Positions 1 to 9,300 are shown, counted from the first letter of the stretch. The stretch is DNA of 33,127 nt from Salinivirgaceae bacterium (GCA_027858735.1 JAQICC010000386.1:1-33127), one strand, 5' to 3'. Translations and numbers: made by a program. The notes: generated by a model from the sequence alone, not told the origin.

Positions 1-5
1 TCCTC

Positions 6-503
6 TCAAACTGGTTTCGCTGGAAGATAAGAATGATAAATTTTGGGTTGTAGTAGAGGCATCCACACTGTGATTAACTTCCCATACTTTTCCCAATTCC
101 ATGAAGGTTTTCCACCACGTCTGTTCAACCATTTATGCAATATCCGCCTTACCTGTCGAAAATAACCATTAATACCCTTACTATTAAAGGTAATTCAATA
201 ATACCCATAAAGACCACGTAATTTGCGATTCAAATCAAATATAAGTTCTTTTAACTTTCTATTTCTGTTACACTTGACCCAATCCTGAATTTTTATTAAT
301 GCTAAAGTAAGTTTCTTACTACATGTTTTTCTTTTCAATACTAATTTTCCCTTATTACTTTTACCAAGAAAATGTGTAAATCCAAGAAAGTCAAAACTCC
401 TGTCACCATCACCTCGTTGACTATTAAGGTTCACAATTTTGGTCTTTTCTGGATGCAATTCAAGATTATATTTCTCAAACCGCTTTGGCAAGACCTCCAT
501 TAC
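6..503 (-). pseudogene. Group II intron reverse transcriptase/maturase, C-terminal remnant with internal stop
   Basis: This is the end of a group II intron-encoded reverse transcriptase/maturase. Visible landmarks are LELHPEKTKIV, then FDFLGFTHF, and the maturase-region motif ending in WLNRRGGKPSWNW, with a normal-looking tail PKIYHSYLPAKPV and stop at 6-8. The reading frame is open from about 500 down to 6 except for one TGA at 195-197, where relatives usually have Gly (YYGITFNSKG versus YY-stop-ITFNSKG here). Everything upstream of the last palm segment, including the catalytic YADD box, is missing: the frame runs directly into transposase sequence near 500-505. It is therefore doubly broken. 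Any intron RNA domains V/VI would lie beyond the left edge of the window. Recognition is from family motifs, not a database search. Confidence 0.85.
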
Positions 504-799
504 CCTTCCTTTTCTTGATATTCCTTCTTCGGAAATAACTGGATGGAGGTTTTTAGTATCTTTTCTGCTCCAGCATCACCGATTCTCTTTCTAAACTTTA
601 TTAACTCAGTCCTATCAAATGGTAACTTGTGTTGAAAATAAACTTCACCACAAAAGTATTGCCAGTATGGATTCTCAACCCATCGGTCAAGCACACTCTC
701 ATCACTTTCATTAAACATCCTTTTTAAAATAAGCATACCAGCAATTGTTCTGATTGGTACACTTGGCCTACCATTATCAGAACAGTAGTAAATTGTATG
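500..799 (-). pseudogene. IS5-family transposase, N-terminal remnant
   Basis: The translation matches the N-terminal domain of IS5-type DDE transposases, with the run GRPSVPIRTIAG, then MFNESDESVLDRWVENPYWQ and the segment reading FRKRIGDAGAEKIL. The frame is open from a stop at 800-802 to a stop at 500-502. The Met at 734-736 is internal to the conserved region, so the true start is lost or lies upstream of the stop. The three catalytic acidic residues are absent because the gene is cut after the QEKEG segment, exactly where the reverse transcriptase remnant begins. This suggests that an intron sat inside the transposase and that a deletion later fused the two pieces. No terminal inverted repeats could be identified. 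Confidence 0.8.
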
Positions 800-916
800 T
801 TAATAATCAACAACTTAGATGTGCGAAAAACACTTTAAAACGTTCGACTAATTAAATAAACAATAACACATATGAAAAAAATCAAAAATGAACACGTATA
901 ATAGTTAAATAATAAA

Positions 917-924
917 TATTTTTG
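917..924 (+). promoter_or_regulatory. Candidate Bacteroidota -7 element (TATTTTTG) for the first ROK regulator
   Basis: TATTTTTG fits the TAnnTTTG -7 consensus of the Bacteroidota and lies 37 bases before the start codon at 962. No clear TTTG -33 element is seen at 19-21 bases upstream, so this is a weak call in AT-rich DNA. Confidence 0.3.
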
Positions 925-961
925 AAAGAAACTTTATACCAGCAATAAGAAAAGATATAAA

Positions 962-2185
962 ATGAATTATTGGGATACTGAAATAATTAAATCGCTAAGC
1001 GGTCTCGAGCTAAAGACTTACTTAAATAAAAAGCAGATTATTCGCTGTTTATATCACCAAAGTATTTTATCGAGTGCCGACATTGCAAGTACCTTAAATA
1101 TTAGTGCCCCAAAATCGAATGCCTATATTCAAGAACTTGTTAATGAGGGTTATGTTGAATATAAAGGAAAAGGAGAGTCAATTGGTGGTAGAAAACCAAA
1201 TATTTATAGATTAAAAAAGAACTCGGTGTATGCAATTGGTATTGACATGGGACTTAAGTTTTTACGCATAGCAATTTTTAACGAGAAAATGGAGAAAATG
1301 GACGATTTGCAATTGCCTTCAATATCATTTACTAATATAGATATCCTTATTGACTTGGTTTATAAAAAAGCACAAGAGCTTATTCACAAAACTAAAATCC
1401 ATGAAGATAAAATTATGGGAATTGGTATAAATATGCCTGGGCTTATTGATTCCGATAAGGGTATTAATTATACCTATTTATTCGATGAGAATAAACCATT
1501 ATCAAAGGCATTCGAAGAAACATTTAAACTTCCCGTTTTTATTGAGAACGATACAAAAGCTCGCACCCTTGCTGAGATGAGATTTGGAGCAGCTAAAAAT
1601 CATGAAAATGCCTTGGTTTTACAAGTTGATTGGGGCTTAGGACTGGGTATGATTTTGAACGGAAAACTTTACAAGGGCAATTCAGGATTTGCAGGAGAGT
1701 TTGGTCATATGCCTATTAACCCTGAAGGTGAACTTTGCAATTGTGGCAAAATTGGATGTATAGAAACTATGGCATCGGGACGTGCCTTGGTAAGGTTGGC
1801 TCAAGAAACCTTGAGCAGAAATCCAAACTCAAAACTTTATTCAAAGTATATGGCCAATAATAATCAGCTTATGCCTTCTGAAATTATTGATACCGCACTT
1901 GAAGGTGACCACCTGTCAATTACACTAATAAATAATGTGAGCGAGGCATTGGGTCAAGGAATAGCATACCTGATTCAAATTTTAAACCCTGAAATTGTCG
2001 TACTTGGAGGTGTAATGGCACAAGCCGGTGACCATTTAGTTTTACCTATTGAACACACCTTATATAAATTTTGCCTGCCAAAATTGCGAGAAGACTCAAA
2101 AATAGTTATTTCACCACTTGGTAACGATATAGGTATAATTGGTTCAGCTATTGTGGTGCTAGAAAGAATTTTAGAACACGATTAA
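962..2185 (+). CDS. ROK-family transcriptional regulator (NagC/Mlc-like), copy 1
   Basis: A 407-residue cytoplasmic protein with an N-terminal winged helix-turn-helix (about residues 20-75, with SSADIASTLNISAPKSNAYI as the recognition region) followed by a ROK sugar-sensing domain. The zinc-site motif is intact: His249 in GEFGHMP and Cys259, Cys261, Cys266 in CNCGKIGCIE. The sugar-contacting END motif ends at Asp197. The phosphate-binding loop is not the kinase type (IDMGLKF instead of DIGGT), so it is likely a regulator and not a kinase. Family members repress sugar genes and release DNA on binding a sugar or sugar phosphate. Its position at the head of a GlcNAc locus suggests GlcNAc or a derivative as ligand (inference). 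It is about four-fifths identical to the gene at 3065. The start is supported by the paralog beginning with the same MNYWDT. Confidence 0.93.
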   Translation: MNYWDTEIIKSLSGLELKTYLNKKQIIRCLYHQSILSSADIASTLNISAPKSNAYIQELVNEGYVEYKGKGESIGGRKPNIYRLKKNSVYAIGIDMGLKFLRIAIFNEKMEKMDDLQLPSISFTNIDILIDLVYKKAQELIHKTKIHEDKIMGIGINMPGLIDSDKGINYTYLFDENKPLSKAFEETFKLPVFIENDTKARTLAEMRFGAAKNHENALVLQVDWGLGLGMILNGKLYKGNSGFAGEFGHMPINPEGELCNCGKIGCIETMASGRALVRLAQETLSRNPNSKLYSKYMANNNQLMPSEIIDTALEGDHLSITLINNVSEALGQGIAYLIQILNPEIVVLGGVMAQAGDHLVLPIEHTLYKFCLPKLREDSKIVISPLGNDIGIIGSAIVVLERILEHD

Positions 2186-2240
2186 TTTATAAATTATATT
2201 AAATTTTATCGTTAATACATCTTATAAAAATTAAGCTTTG

Positions 2241-2258
2241 AATTGATTTTCAATTTTT
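2241..2258 (+). terminator. Weak possible terminator after the first ROK regulator
   Basis: AATTGA (2241-2246) pairs with TCAATT (2250-2255) around a three-base loop and runs into a short T tract. The stem is only six AT-rich pairs, so it may be chance. Confidence 0.3.
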
Positions 2259-2649
2259 CCTTTTTTAAAAAAAAAGTTGGTTGCGGTTTTTTTAGGATCC
2301 ACCATATATGTTTTAACAATATATTTGTTGACAGTTACAAGCAATTAGCCCGCAGTTTCCTAATTTTTCAAACATCATTTAGTAATAAGTCCCCTAATAC
2401 CCCCAATTTGTGAACTTACAAGCAGCTTTAAAATTTTGATTGATTGAGAAAAATATAGATAGTGCCATTTATAAAACTACCTTATTTCATAATTCATCAC
2501 GTTTTTTAAAAATCTACATTTGAAGCAGTCCTCTTTTCTTTTTAATGTATTATAAGAACATCTTTTTAAACATAATATTTCAATTTTTCATACCCCTTTC
2601 CTATTTTTGGTTGCAACTTGTAATTCATTCCTAAGCTGCTACACTGTCA

Positions 2650-2754
2650 ATGTTCGAGGTTGTAGCTCTTTTCCACTTTCGTAATGTATATCCAATGTTT
2701 TAGATTATAGGCACATATTGTCAGGGCAATATCCTTTTTGAAATGGTAAACACC
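2650..2754 (-). pseudogene. Possible transposase C-terminal remnant
   Basis: Read on the minus strand, this stretch gives GVYHFKKDIALTICAYNLKH followed by WIYITKVEK and a stop at 2647-2649. The pattern of a helix ending in AYNLK(K/R) shortly before the stop is typical of the C-terminus of IS1182/IS5-type transposases in this phylum. Two stop codons lie immediately upstream at 2755-2760, so it is a dead fragment. The match is short and could be coincidence. Confidence 0.3.
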
Positions 2755-3022
2755 TTATCAGGACATCGGACATTTTTTCTTATTCCAAGTTAAAACATTC
2801 CTTTTATTGATCAATAATGGTTTTTTTAACAGCCTTTTTGTTGAATACCTATTCATTTGTAACACATTAGGCTAATAAAATAACGTTTTTGTACCAACAC
2901 TAATAAACCTTTCCCTAATTAAAGCAACATGTAATATGGTTTTATTAATTAATTATATGCGTTTCTCAACTATACTTTTTAATTTTTTTTATTATGATAG
3001 TGTGATATGTTTAATAATATTA

Positions 3023-3030
3023 TATATTTG
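3023..3030 (+). promoter_or_regulatory. Candidate -7 element (TATATTTG) for the second ROK regulator
   Basis: TATATTTG fits TAnnTTTG and ends 34 bases before the start codon at 3065. TGTG at 3001-3004, 18 bases upstream, is a partial match to the -33 TTTG element. Confidence 0.38.
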
Positions 3031-3064
3031 ACAAAAAATTATAGCATTTAACTATTTATATTAA

Positions 3065-4288
3065 ATGAATTATTGGGACACAGACATAATTAGTTCACTC
3101 AATGGACTTGAGTTAAAAACTTTCCTAAACAAAAAACAAATTATACGCTGTTTGTATAGGCTGGGCATTATGTCAAGTTCCGACATTTCAACTATTTTAA
3201 ATATTAGTGCGCCTAAATCAAATGCCTACATACAAGAATTGATTGATGAAGGTTATATTGAATTTAAAGGTAAGGGCGATTCAATTGGTGGACGGAAACC
3301 AAGTACATATGGTTTAAAAAAGAACTCGGTTTATGTAATTGGCATTGACCTAGGGCGTAAATTTTTACGCATCGCAATTTTTAATGAAGAAATGGAAAAG
3401 GTTAATGACTTGCAATTGCCGGCTGTATCCTTTACCGACAGAAAAAATTTGGTTAACACTGTTTATGAAAACACTAAACAACAAATACAAAACACTAAAA
3501 TTAGTTTAGATAATATTATAGGTATTGGAATAAATATGCCCGGTTTAATTGATTCCGACAATGGAATCAATTATACATATCTATACGAGGAAACCAGTCC
3601 TTTGTCGTTAGCATTCGAAAAAATATTTAAACGCCCGGTATTTATTGAGAACGACACCAAAGCCCGTACACTAGCTGAAATGCGTTTTGGAGCAGCCAAA
3701 GGTCATGAAAATGCTTTGGTTTTGCAAGTTGATTGGGGTTTAGGTTTAGGAATGATTTTAAACGGAAAACTCTACAAAGGTAATTCTGGTTTTGCCGGCG
3801 AATTTGGTCACATGCCCATAAACCCCGCTGGTGAACTATGCAATTGTGGTAAAATCGGTTGTATTGAAACCATGGCATCGGGTCAAGCACTGGTGAGTTT
3901 GGCTCAGGTGTCATTAGAACGTAATCCGAATTCAAAACTTTATGCAAAATATTTAGCGAACCAAAATCAGTTAATGCCCTCTGAAATTATTGAAACTGCG
4001 CTTGAAGGTGACCAACTATCGATAACGCTTATTAATACTGTTGGCGAAGCTTTAGGCCAAGGGATAGCTTACCTTATTCAAATATTAAATCCCGAAATTG
4101 TAGTATTAGGAGGTGTAATGGCGCAGGCTGGCGATTATTTAATACTACCTATTGAACAGACTTTATATAAATATTGCTTGCCCAAATTACGCGAAGACTC
4201 GAAAATAGTTATTTCACCACTAGGTAACGATATAGGAATGATAGGTTCAGCTGTTGTAGTTCTCGAACGAATTTTAGAAAATAATTAA
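3065..4288 (+). CDS. ROK-family transcriptional regulator (NagC/Mlc-like), copy 2
   Basis: A 407-residue paralog of the gene at 962 and the same length, with an N-terminal winged helix-turn-helix and a ROK domain. His249 and the CNCGKIGCIE zinc motif (Cys259, 261, 266) and the END motif (Asp197) are all kept. The loop IDLGRKF is again not the kinase-type DIGGT. Differences from copy 1 cluster in residues 30-50 around the first helices of the DNA-binding domain, in residues about 120-150 and at a few C-terminal sites, while the sugar- and zinc-binding core is nearly identical. It lies 66 bases before the susC-like gene and is the better-placed candidate for the local repressor. Sharing the sugar pocket but varying elsewhere, the two copies may read the same ligand with different operators or partners (inference). 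Confidence 0.93.
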   Translation: MNYWDTDIISSLNGLELKTFLNKKQIIRCLYRLGIMSSSDISTILNISAPKSNAYIQELIDEGYIEFKGKGDSIGGRKPSTYGLKKNSVYVIGIDLGRKFLRIAIFNEEMEKVNDLQLPAVSFTDRKNLVNTVYENTKQQIQNTKISLDNIIGIGINMPGLIDSDNGINYTYLYEETSPLSLAFEKIFKRPVFIENDTKARTLAEMRFGAAKGHENALVLQVDWGLGLGMILNGKLYKGNSGFAGEFGHMPINPAGELCNCGKIGCIETMASGQALVSLAQVSLERNPNSKLYAKYLANQNQLMPSEIIETALEGDQLSITLINTVGEALGQGIAYLIQILNPEIVVLGGVMAQAGDYLILPIEQTLYKYCLPKLREDSKIVISPLGNDIGMIGSAVVVLERILENN

Positions 4289-4354
4289 TACAATAATGCA
4301 TACAACATATTATCATATTAATAAAACAATAATCTAAATTCAAAATCACTAATT

Positions 4355-7300
4355 ATGAGAGTTTATTTATTACTAATTTTTGCATTTTTGAGCACCTGTT
4401 TAGCTGCTCAACAAAGTGCTATTACCGGTACGGTAGTATCTTGCGAAGACAAGGCTACATTACCGGGTGTGTCTGTATCTATAAAAGGTACAAGTACAGG
4501 TACCATTACCGACATTGATGGTAAGTATTCGTTAACTGCAAATGTTGGCGATGTGGTCGTTTTTTCATTTGTAGGTATGTTAACCGAAGAGATTCCGGTT
4601 GAAACCATTTCTGCTATTGATGTTTCGCTTTGTCAGGATTTAATTAGTTTAGGCGAAGTTGTAATAACTGCACTGGGTATTTCAAGAGAAAAAAAATCGC
4701 TCGGTTATTCCGTTACCGATGTTAAAGGCGAGGAATTTTCTCAAAACAGAGACAAAAACATTGTGAGTTCTTTATCGGGTAAAGTTGCTGGTGTTCAAGT
4801 AACGCAAGTTGGTGGTGGCCTTGGGTCTTCATCGAGGTTAGTTATTAGAGGTAATACTTCTATCACCGGAAATAATCAACCTTTATATGTTATTGATGGT
4901 ATACCGGTTAATAATTCGAGTTATGCCGACAATGGTAGTGGTATATGGGATAGAAAAGACAATGGTTCAGGTATTTCTGACATTAACCCCGACGATATTG
5001 AAAGTATGACCGTTTTGAAAGGACCAAATGCTGCTGCTTTGTATGGATCAAGAGCTGCAAATGGTGCCATTATTATTGTTACAAAATCGGGTAAGGCGAG
5101 TAAAGGTATAGGAATTGAATTTTCTTCTTCTACCACAATCGATAAAATTACAAACAGTGTTTTACCAAAATATCAGAATGAGTACGGTAGAGGAATAAAT
5201 AATGTTTATGATTTGAATACAGGAATGTCTTGGGGACCAAAGTTCGATGGTTCTAATCAAGCTTCGTGGAACTCATACAAGCCGACTTTAACTTATAGCT
5301 CCCAAAAAGATAATGTGAAAGATTATTTTGACATGGGTTACAGTACCACAAATACCGTTGCATTATCAAAAGGAACTGAAACCTCATCTATACGATTTTC
5401 ATATACCAATTTAAAGGCCAGCGGCATAATTCCTAATAACGACCAAAAACGCCATAGTTTTAATTTGCGTGCAACAACAAAGTTAAACGACAAAATTAGT
5501 TTCGATGCTAAAGTAAATTACATTACCCAAGAAATTAGTGGTAGAACCTGGTTAGGAAACAGTGCTAATAACGTAATACAATCATTATTTTTAATGCCTC
5601 GCGAAACCGTAACTGAGGAAATGAAACAGTATCAGAATGTCGATGGCACTCAGAATCGTCCTACGCTAACGCATTTTATGAACCCTTATTGGGTAAATAA
5701 TTACGATATTAACAAAGACAGTCGTGACAGACTAATTGGGATGGCTAAACTAGATTATAAGCTAACTACCTCGTTATCAGCTTTCATTCGCATAGGTACC
5801 GATTATTCTGTTACCAAAACTGAAGAATACAACCAACCAGAACATGTTCAATTTCCTGATGGTAGATTACAAGACCGTTCAATAACCAATACAGAAAGTA
5901 ATTTCGACTTTTTATTAAAATATAACAAGGACCTGACTGAAAGTTTAAATTTAATGGTTAATGCTGGTGGAAACATTAGGTATGAACAAGGATTATCTCA
6001 GGGATATCTGGGCTTAGGATATAAAACACCAGAGATTTATAGCATTACCAATGCTGAAAATATTCAATCAAATGATGATGTCTCCAGTGAAAAAATGGTT
6101 CAATCTTTATATGGCTCTGCTACTGCAAGTTACAGAAGTGTGGTTTATGTAGATGTTACTGCCCGCAACGATTGGTCATCGACCTTACCTAAAGACAACT
6201 TATCATACTTCTATCCTTCAGCAACCTTATCGTTAATTTTAACTGAGGCTTTATCGTTACCCGAAGCTATTTCGTTTGCAAAATTACGCGGTGGTTGGGC
6301 TAAAGTTGGTAATGATACTGATCCATATAGCATTTGGAAAAATGTACAAAACCAATCGTACCAATACAACGGATTGGCTTTATCTGATGTTGACTTTATT
6401 GATGAAATTACAGGATTAAAACCAGAGATTACTAAATCGCTGGAATTTGGATTAAACGCAAGCATACTTGATAATACCATTTATTTCGATTTTACCTATT
6501 ATAATTCAGCTACTGAAAACCAAATTATCAGAGCTCAATTGCCGGCAACCACAGCATATGCAAACAGATTGGTAAATGGTGGTTTAGTAAGAAATAAAGG
6601 TATTGAATTCTTAATTGGGGGATATCCGGTAAAAACGAAGGATTTTACCTGGGATATTTCATTAAATCTTGCTAAAAACGAAACTAAAGTTGAAGAGCTT
6701 TATGCCGACCTAACAACTCAAACTCTTGGAGCCGTTCAAAATGTTGCAGGTGGTGCTAAAATTGTAACAACAGCTAAGGGTGGTTATGGTGATATTGTTG
6801 GATATGATTATAATACCGATGACAATGGTAACCTTATTCTTAATGATAATGGAACATTTATAAAATCGTCAGAAGAAGTTTTACTTGGTAACGTAAACCC
6901 AAAATTAACCGGTGGTTTAACCAATAAATTCGATTACAAAAACTTTTCTTTGAAATTTTTAATTGACTTTAGAATTGGTGGAGACATTCTTGCTGGAACA
7001 AATTCAGAGCTTATGGCTTATGGTTTATCGGAAGAATCATTAGAGGGTCGCGAAAGTGGATTCCAAATGACCGGTGTAAATGTTGATGGTAACCCAGTAA
7101 ATGCAAATATTACTGCTCAAGACTATTACGGTTCATTAGCAGCTAATGTAACTACTCCTTTTATTGTTGATGCTACTAATTTTCGTTTAAGGGAATTGGC
7201 ATTGACATTTAAGTTACCTGCAAAATTTATTGAGAAAACTATTTTCCAAAAGGCTACCTTTAGTTTAACCGGACGTAACTTATTTTTCCTGTATCGTGAT

Positions 7301-7420
7301 GCAGATGCTAAACATTTCGACCCAGAAGTAACTTATAGTTCAAGTAATTCTCAAGGTGTTACCTACTTTGATATTCCAACACCAACAACATTTGGTTTTA
7401 ACCTTAACCTAACATTTTAA
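4355..7420 (+). CDS. SusC/RagA-like TonB-dependent outer membrane transporter
   Basis: A 1021-residue outer membrane transporter that would carry oligosaccharides across the outer membrane using TonB energy together with its SusD partner. In order, it has a signal peptide (about residues 1-18, ending CLAA), a carboxypeptidase-regulatory-like domain starting at ITGTVV with the GVSVSIKGTSTGT and DGKYSL motifs (to about residue 100), a plug domain with LGEVVITALGISREKKSLGY and GPNAAALYGSRAANGAI, and a long beta-barrel ending in a terminal Phe (NLNLTF). This is the usual arrangement and length for the SusC family. The next gene begins 18 bases downstream, so the two are cotranscribed. The substrate is inferred from neighbours to be a GlcNAc-containing oligosaccharide; the protein itself does not show it. 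Confidence 0.96.
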   Translation: MRVYLLLIFAFLSTCLAAQQSAITGTVVSCEDKATLPGVSVSIKGTSTGTITDIDGKYSLTANVGDVVVFSFVGMLTEEIPVETISAIDVSLCQDLISLGEVVITALGISREKKSLGYSVTDVKGEEFSQNRDKNIVSSLSGKVAGVQVTQVGGGLGSSSRLVIRGNTSITGNNQPLYVIDGIPVNNSSYADNGSGIWDRKDNGSGISDINPDDIESMTVLKGPNAAALYGSRAANGAIIIVTKSGKASKGIGIEFSSSTTIDKITNSVLPKYQNEYGRGINNVYDLNTGMSWGPKFDGSNQASWNSYKPTLTYSSQKDNVKDYFDMGYSTTNTVALSKGTETSSIRFSYTNLKASGIIPNNDQKRHSFNLRATTKLNDKISFDAKVNYITQEISGRTWLGNSANNVIQSLFLMPRETVTEEMKQYQNVDGTQNRPTLTHFMNPYWVNNYDINKDSRDRLIGMAKLDYKLTTSLSAFIRIGTDYSVTKTEEYNQPEHVQFPDGRLQDRSITNTESNFDFLLKYNKDLTESLNLMVNAGGNIRYEQGLSQGYLGLGYKTPEIYSITNAENIQSNDDVSSEKMVQSLYGSATASYRSVVYVDVTARNDWSSTLPKDNLSYFYPSATLSLILTEALSLPEAISFAKLRGGWAKVGNDTDPYSIWKNVQNQSYQYNGLALSDVDFIDEITGLKPEITKSLEFGLNASILDNTIYFDFTYYNSATENQIIRAQLPATTAYANRLVNGGLVRNKGIEFLIGGYPVKTKDFTWDISLNLAKNETKVEELYADLTTQTLGAVQNVAGGAKIVTTAKGGYGDIVGYDYNTDDNGNLILNDNGTFIKSSEEVLLGNVNPKLTGGLTNKFDYKNFSLKFLIDFRIGGDILAGTNSELMAYGLSEESLEGRESGFQMTGVNVDGNPVNANITAQDYYGSLAANVTTPFIVDATNFRLRELALTFKLPAKFIEKTIFQKATFSLTGRNLFFLYRDADAKHFDPEVTYSSSNSQGVTYFDIPTPTTFGFNLNLTF

Positions 7421-7438
7421 TTCGTTAAATATTGTATT

Positions 7439-9154
7439 ATGAAAAATTATAGAAAATTTATATTTGCAATTCTGCTAACCGGAATATTTGTTGGATGTAC
7501 CGACGATCTGGTTGATATGAATGTGAACCCGAATAATCCGACAGGAGAAACAGCGAATTTAGGTACTCTTATTACAAGTTCAATTCGAAAAGCTTTCCAG
7601 GAAGACCGCTATGAATTTTGGCGAGGTCCACTTATTCAAGGCGACCGTTTTGGACACCATTTTACCTTTGGGTTTAAAGAAGCTGCCTGGTGGAATGAAA
7701 GTGCCATGTACGAATATAGCGATGGATGGAATGAAGCTGTTTTTGTTGGTTATTTTACCGATTCAGAAATGAATGGCAAAGGCGGACACATTTTTCCAAA
7801 TCTTGGTTTAGTAATGGATAAATGTGCAGACAATGGCTACGAGGGTTATTATATGTATTATAATGCCGTATCAGAAATAATTCGCGCATTTCAATTCCTA
7901 AAAATTACCGATGCTTATGGCAATGTACCTTATACTGATGTAAATGATCCGAATGTTTATCAGCCTAGTTATGATAATCAGGCCGATATTTATGCCGATT
8001 TAGATGGCAGACTGAAAAAAGCTATTACTGATATTGGCGATGCTGTAAGTTCAGGAGTAGGAAAAGAGAACCTTTCCGACTATGACCCAATGTTTGAAGG
8101 AGACCTTCAAAAATGGAGTAAATTTGCAAATGCCCTTCGTTTTAGAATGGCAATGCGTTCAAGAAATGCAAACACAAACTCAACGGCAATTATAACTGAA
8201 GTTTTACAAAAAAATCTTCCTCAAGCAAACGATGAATCAGCAGTAACATCAATAACAACCAGTGCTGATTATTTAGATCATCAATATTTTGGTGTTTGGA
8301 ATGCATTTACATCAAATTCAAGAGTTGCTATAGCACCTGGCGATACCGTTGATATTGAAAATGGACCGGGAGCAGGTTCATTTGCTCCAAGTCGTTGTTT
8401 AGTAAATATCATGACCGGACAATCGTTAACTTCTAACATGGTTCAGGATAATGGTACTACTGATGAAATGAATCCATTTTTTGGAGTTGTTGACCCAAGG
8501 TTACCCGTGTATTTTTCTGCTTCATTAATTGGAGGCGTTTATGCAGGTTTCCCAACTCGTGCAGCTTTTGACGATGCTGGTTATTCAACAAGTCAATTTA
8601 GAAGTATCTTTGAATTTGCTCAACCAAATCCGCACATTTATAACGGCACACTCGATATGGTATCATTAGCTTATTCTGAAGTCTGCTTTTTACGTGCTGA
8701 AGCGGCTCTATTTGGTTTAAGTACTGAAGATGCATCAGAATGGTATGTAAAAGGTGTTGAAGCTAGTATGGAACAGTGGGGTGCTATTGTTGGCGATTAT
8801 TGGTCACAAGCTGGAACAGGCCTTACAGGAGATGTTGAATCAGATTTTGAAAAAATTGCCACACAGCGTTGGATTGCTTCATATTGTGTTCCATGGCAAG
8901 CATGGAGCGTTTTAAGAAGAACCGGTTATCCTGCATTTGCAAATCTTGCAAAAACAAAAACGGTTAATGCTTGGATAGAGTTTGATGCACTTGGCAATCC
9001 AATTACACAAGAAATAAGACCTCAATATGTTCAGGGAGAAACAAATTATGCATTACCTTCAAGTTGTGCTATTCCTACTATTGAAAGCTTATTAAATTCT
9101 AATGCTCCCCAAACTCAAACTATGTCACAAAAGGTTTGGTGGGATATTGACTAA
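7439..9154 (+). CDS. SusD/RagB-like outer membrane lipoprotein
   Basis: A 571-residue surface lipoprotein that forms the glycan-capturing lid over the SusC-like transporter. The signal peptide ends in a lipobox at GIFVGC, making Cys20 the lipidated residue. It is followed directly by TDDLVD, an acidic stretch like the lipoprotein export signal used for surface display in Bacteroidota. The body has SusD-family features: helical repeats such as IIRAFQFLKITDAYGNVPYT, LQKWSKFANALRFRMAMRSR, and the late SEVCFLRAEAALFG segment. Within the family it looks like the SusD-like_2 subtype (my recollection). It starts 18 bases after susC and is followed by a terminator-like hairpin. Confidence 0.95.
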   Translation: MKNYRKFIFAILLTGIFVGCTDDLVDMNVNPNNPTGETANLGTLITSSIRKAFQEDRYEFWRGPLIQGDRFGHHFTFGFKEAAWWNESAMYEYSDGWNEAVFVGYFTDSEMNGKGGHIFPNLGLVMDKCADNGYEGYYMYYNAVSEIIRAFQFLKITDAYGNVPYTDVNDPNVYQPSYDNQADIYADLDGRLKKAITDIGDAVSSGVGKENLSDYDPMFEGDLQKWSKFANALRFRMAMRSRNANTNSTAIITEVLQKNLPQANDESAVTSITTSADYLDHQYFGVWNAFTSNSRVAIAPGDTVDIENGPGAGSFAPSRCLVNIMTGQSLTSNMVQDNGTTDEMNPFFGVVDPRLPVYFSASLIGGVYAGFPTRAAFDDAGYSTSQFRSIFEFAQPNPHIYNGTLDMVSLAYSEVCFLRAEAALFGLSTEDASEWYVKGVEASMEQWGAIVGDYWSQAGTGLTGDVESDFEKIATQRWIASYCVPWQAWSVLRRTGYPAFANLAKTKTVNAWIEFDALGNPITQEIRPQYVQGETNYALPSSCAIPTIESLLNSNAPQTQTMSQKVWWDID

Positions 9155-9185
9155 TAATTAAATAACTTTAAACTACTACTTTAAT

Positions 9186-9218
9186 AATTCCCTTCGAACA
9201 AAATATTCGGAGGGAATT
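9186..9218 (+). terminator. Hairpin terminator or mRNA processing site after the susD-like gene
   Basis: A 13-base arm (9186-9198) pairs with 9206-9218 around a seven-base loop with a single G-T pair, followed by a short T run. It probably gives partial termination, so that susCD are expressed more than the enzymes downstream. Confidence 0.55.
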
Positions 9219-9261
9219 TTAAACTGCAAACCCATTAACAAAATTTAATCTAATTTTATGT

Positions 9262-9300
9262 AAGGTTTAACCTTATTAACAATTCTTCTAGGTTAAACCT
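9262..9300. repeat. Paired palindromes AAGGTTTAACCTT / AGGTTAAACCT, candidate operator
   Basis: Two short palindromes of the form AGGTT-x-AACCT lie at 9262-9274 and 9290-9300, with centres 27 bases apart, just upstream of the nagB-like gene (start 9335). The arm AGGTTTAACC (9263-9272) is also the exact reverse complement of GGTTAAACCT (9291-9300), so the pair could form a ten-base stem in RNA. As DNA, two spaced palindromes resemble binding sites for a dimeric regulator such as the ROK proteins encoded upstream. No second copy was noticed upstream of susC. Confidence 0.4.

Larger units (their letters stand above)
2186..3064. other. Long intergenic stretch between the two ROK regulators, no intact gene
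   Basis: About 880 very AT-rich bases without a convincing open reading frame on either strand. It contains a possible transposase remnant on the minus strand (2650-2754), a weak hairpin just after the first regulator, and a candidate -7 element for the second regulator near the right end. Nothing else was recognised. The length is unusual for this otherwise compact locus, which fits a site that has received and lost insertion sequences. Confidence 0.6.

Noticed and set aside
3642-3947. Open frame on the minus strand inside the second ROK regulator
   Set aside because: It lies fully within a strongly supported gene, and its translation shows no family features; it is a shadow frame.
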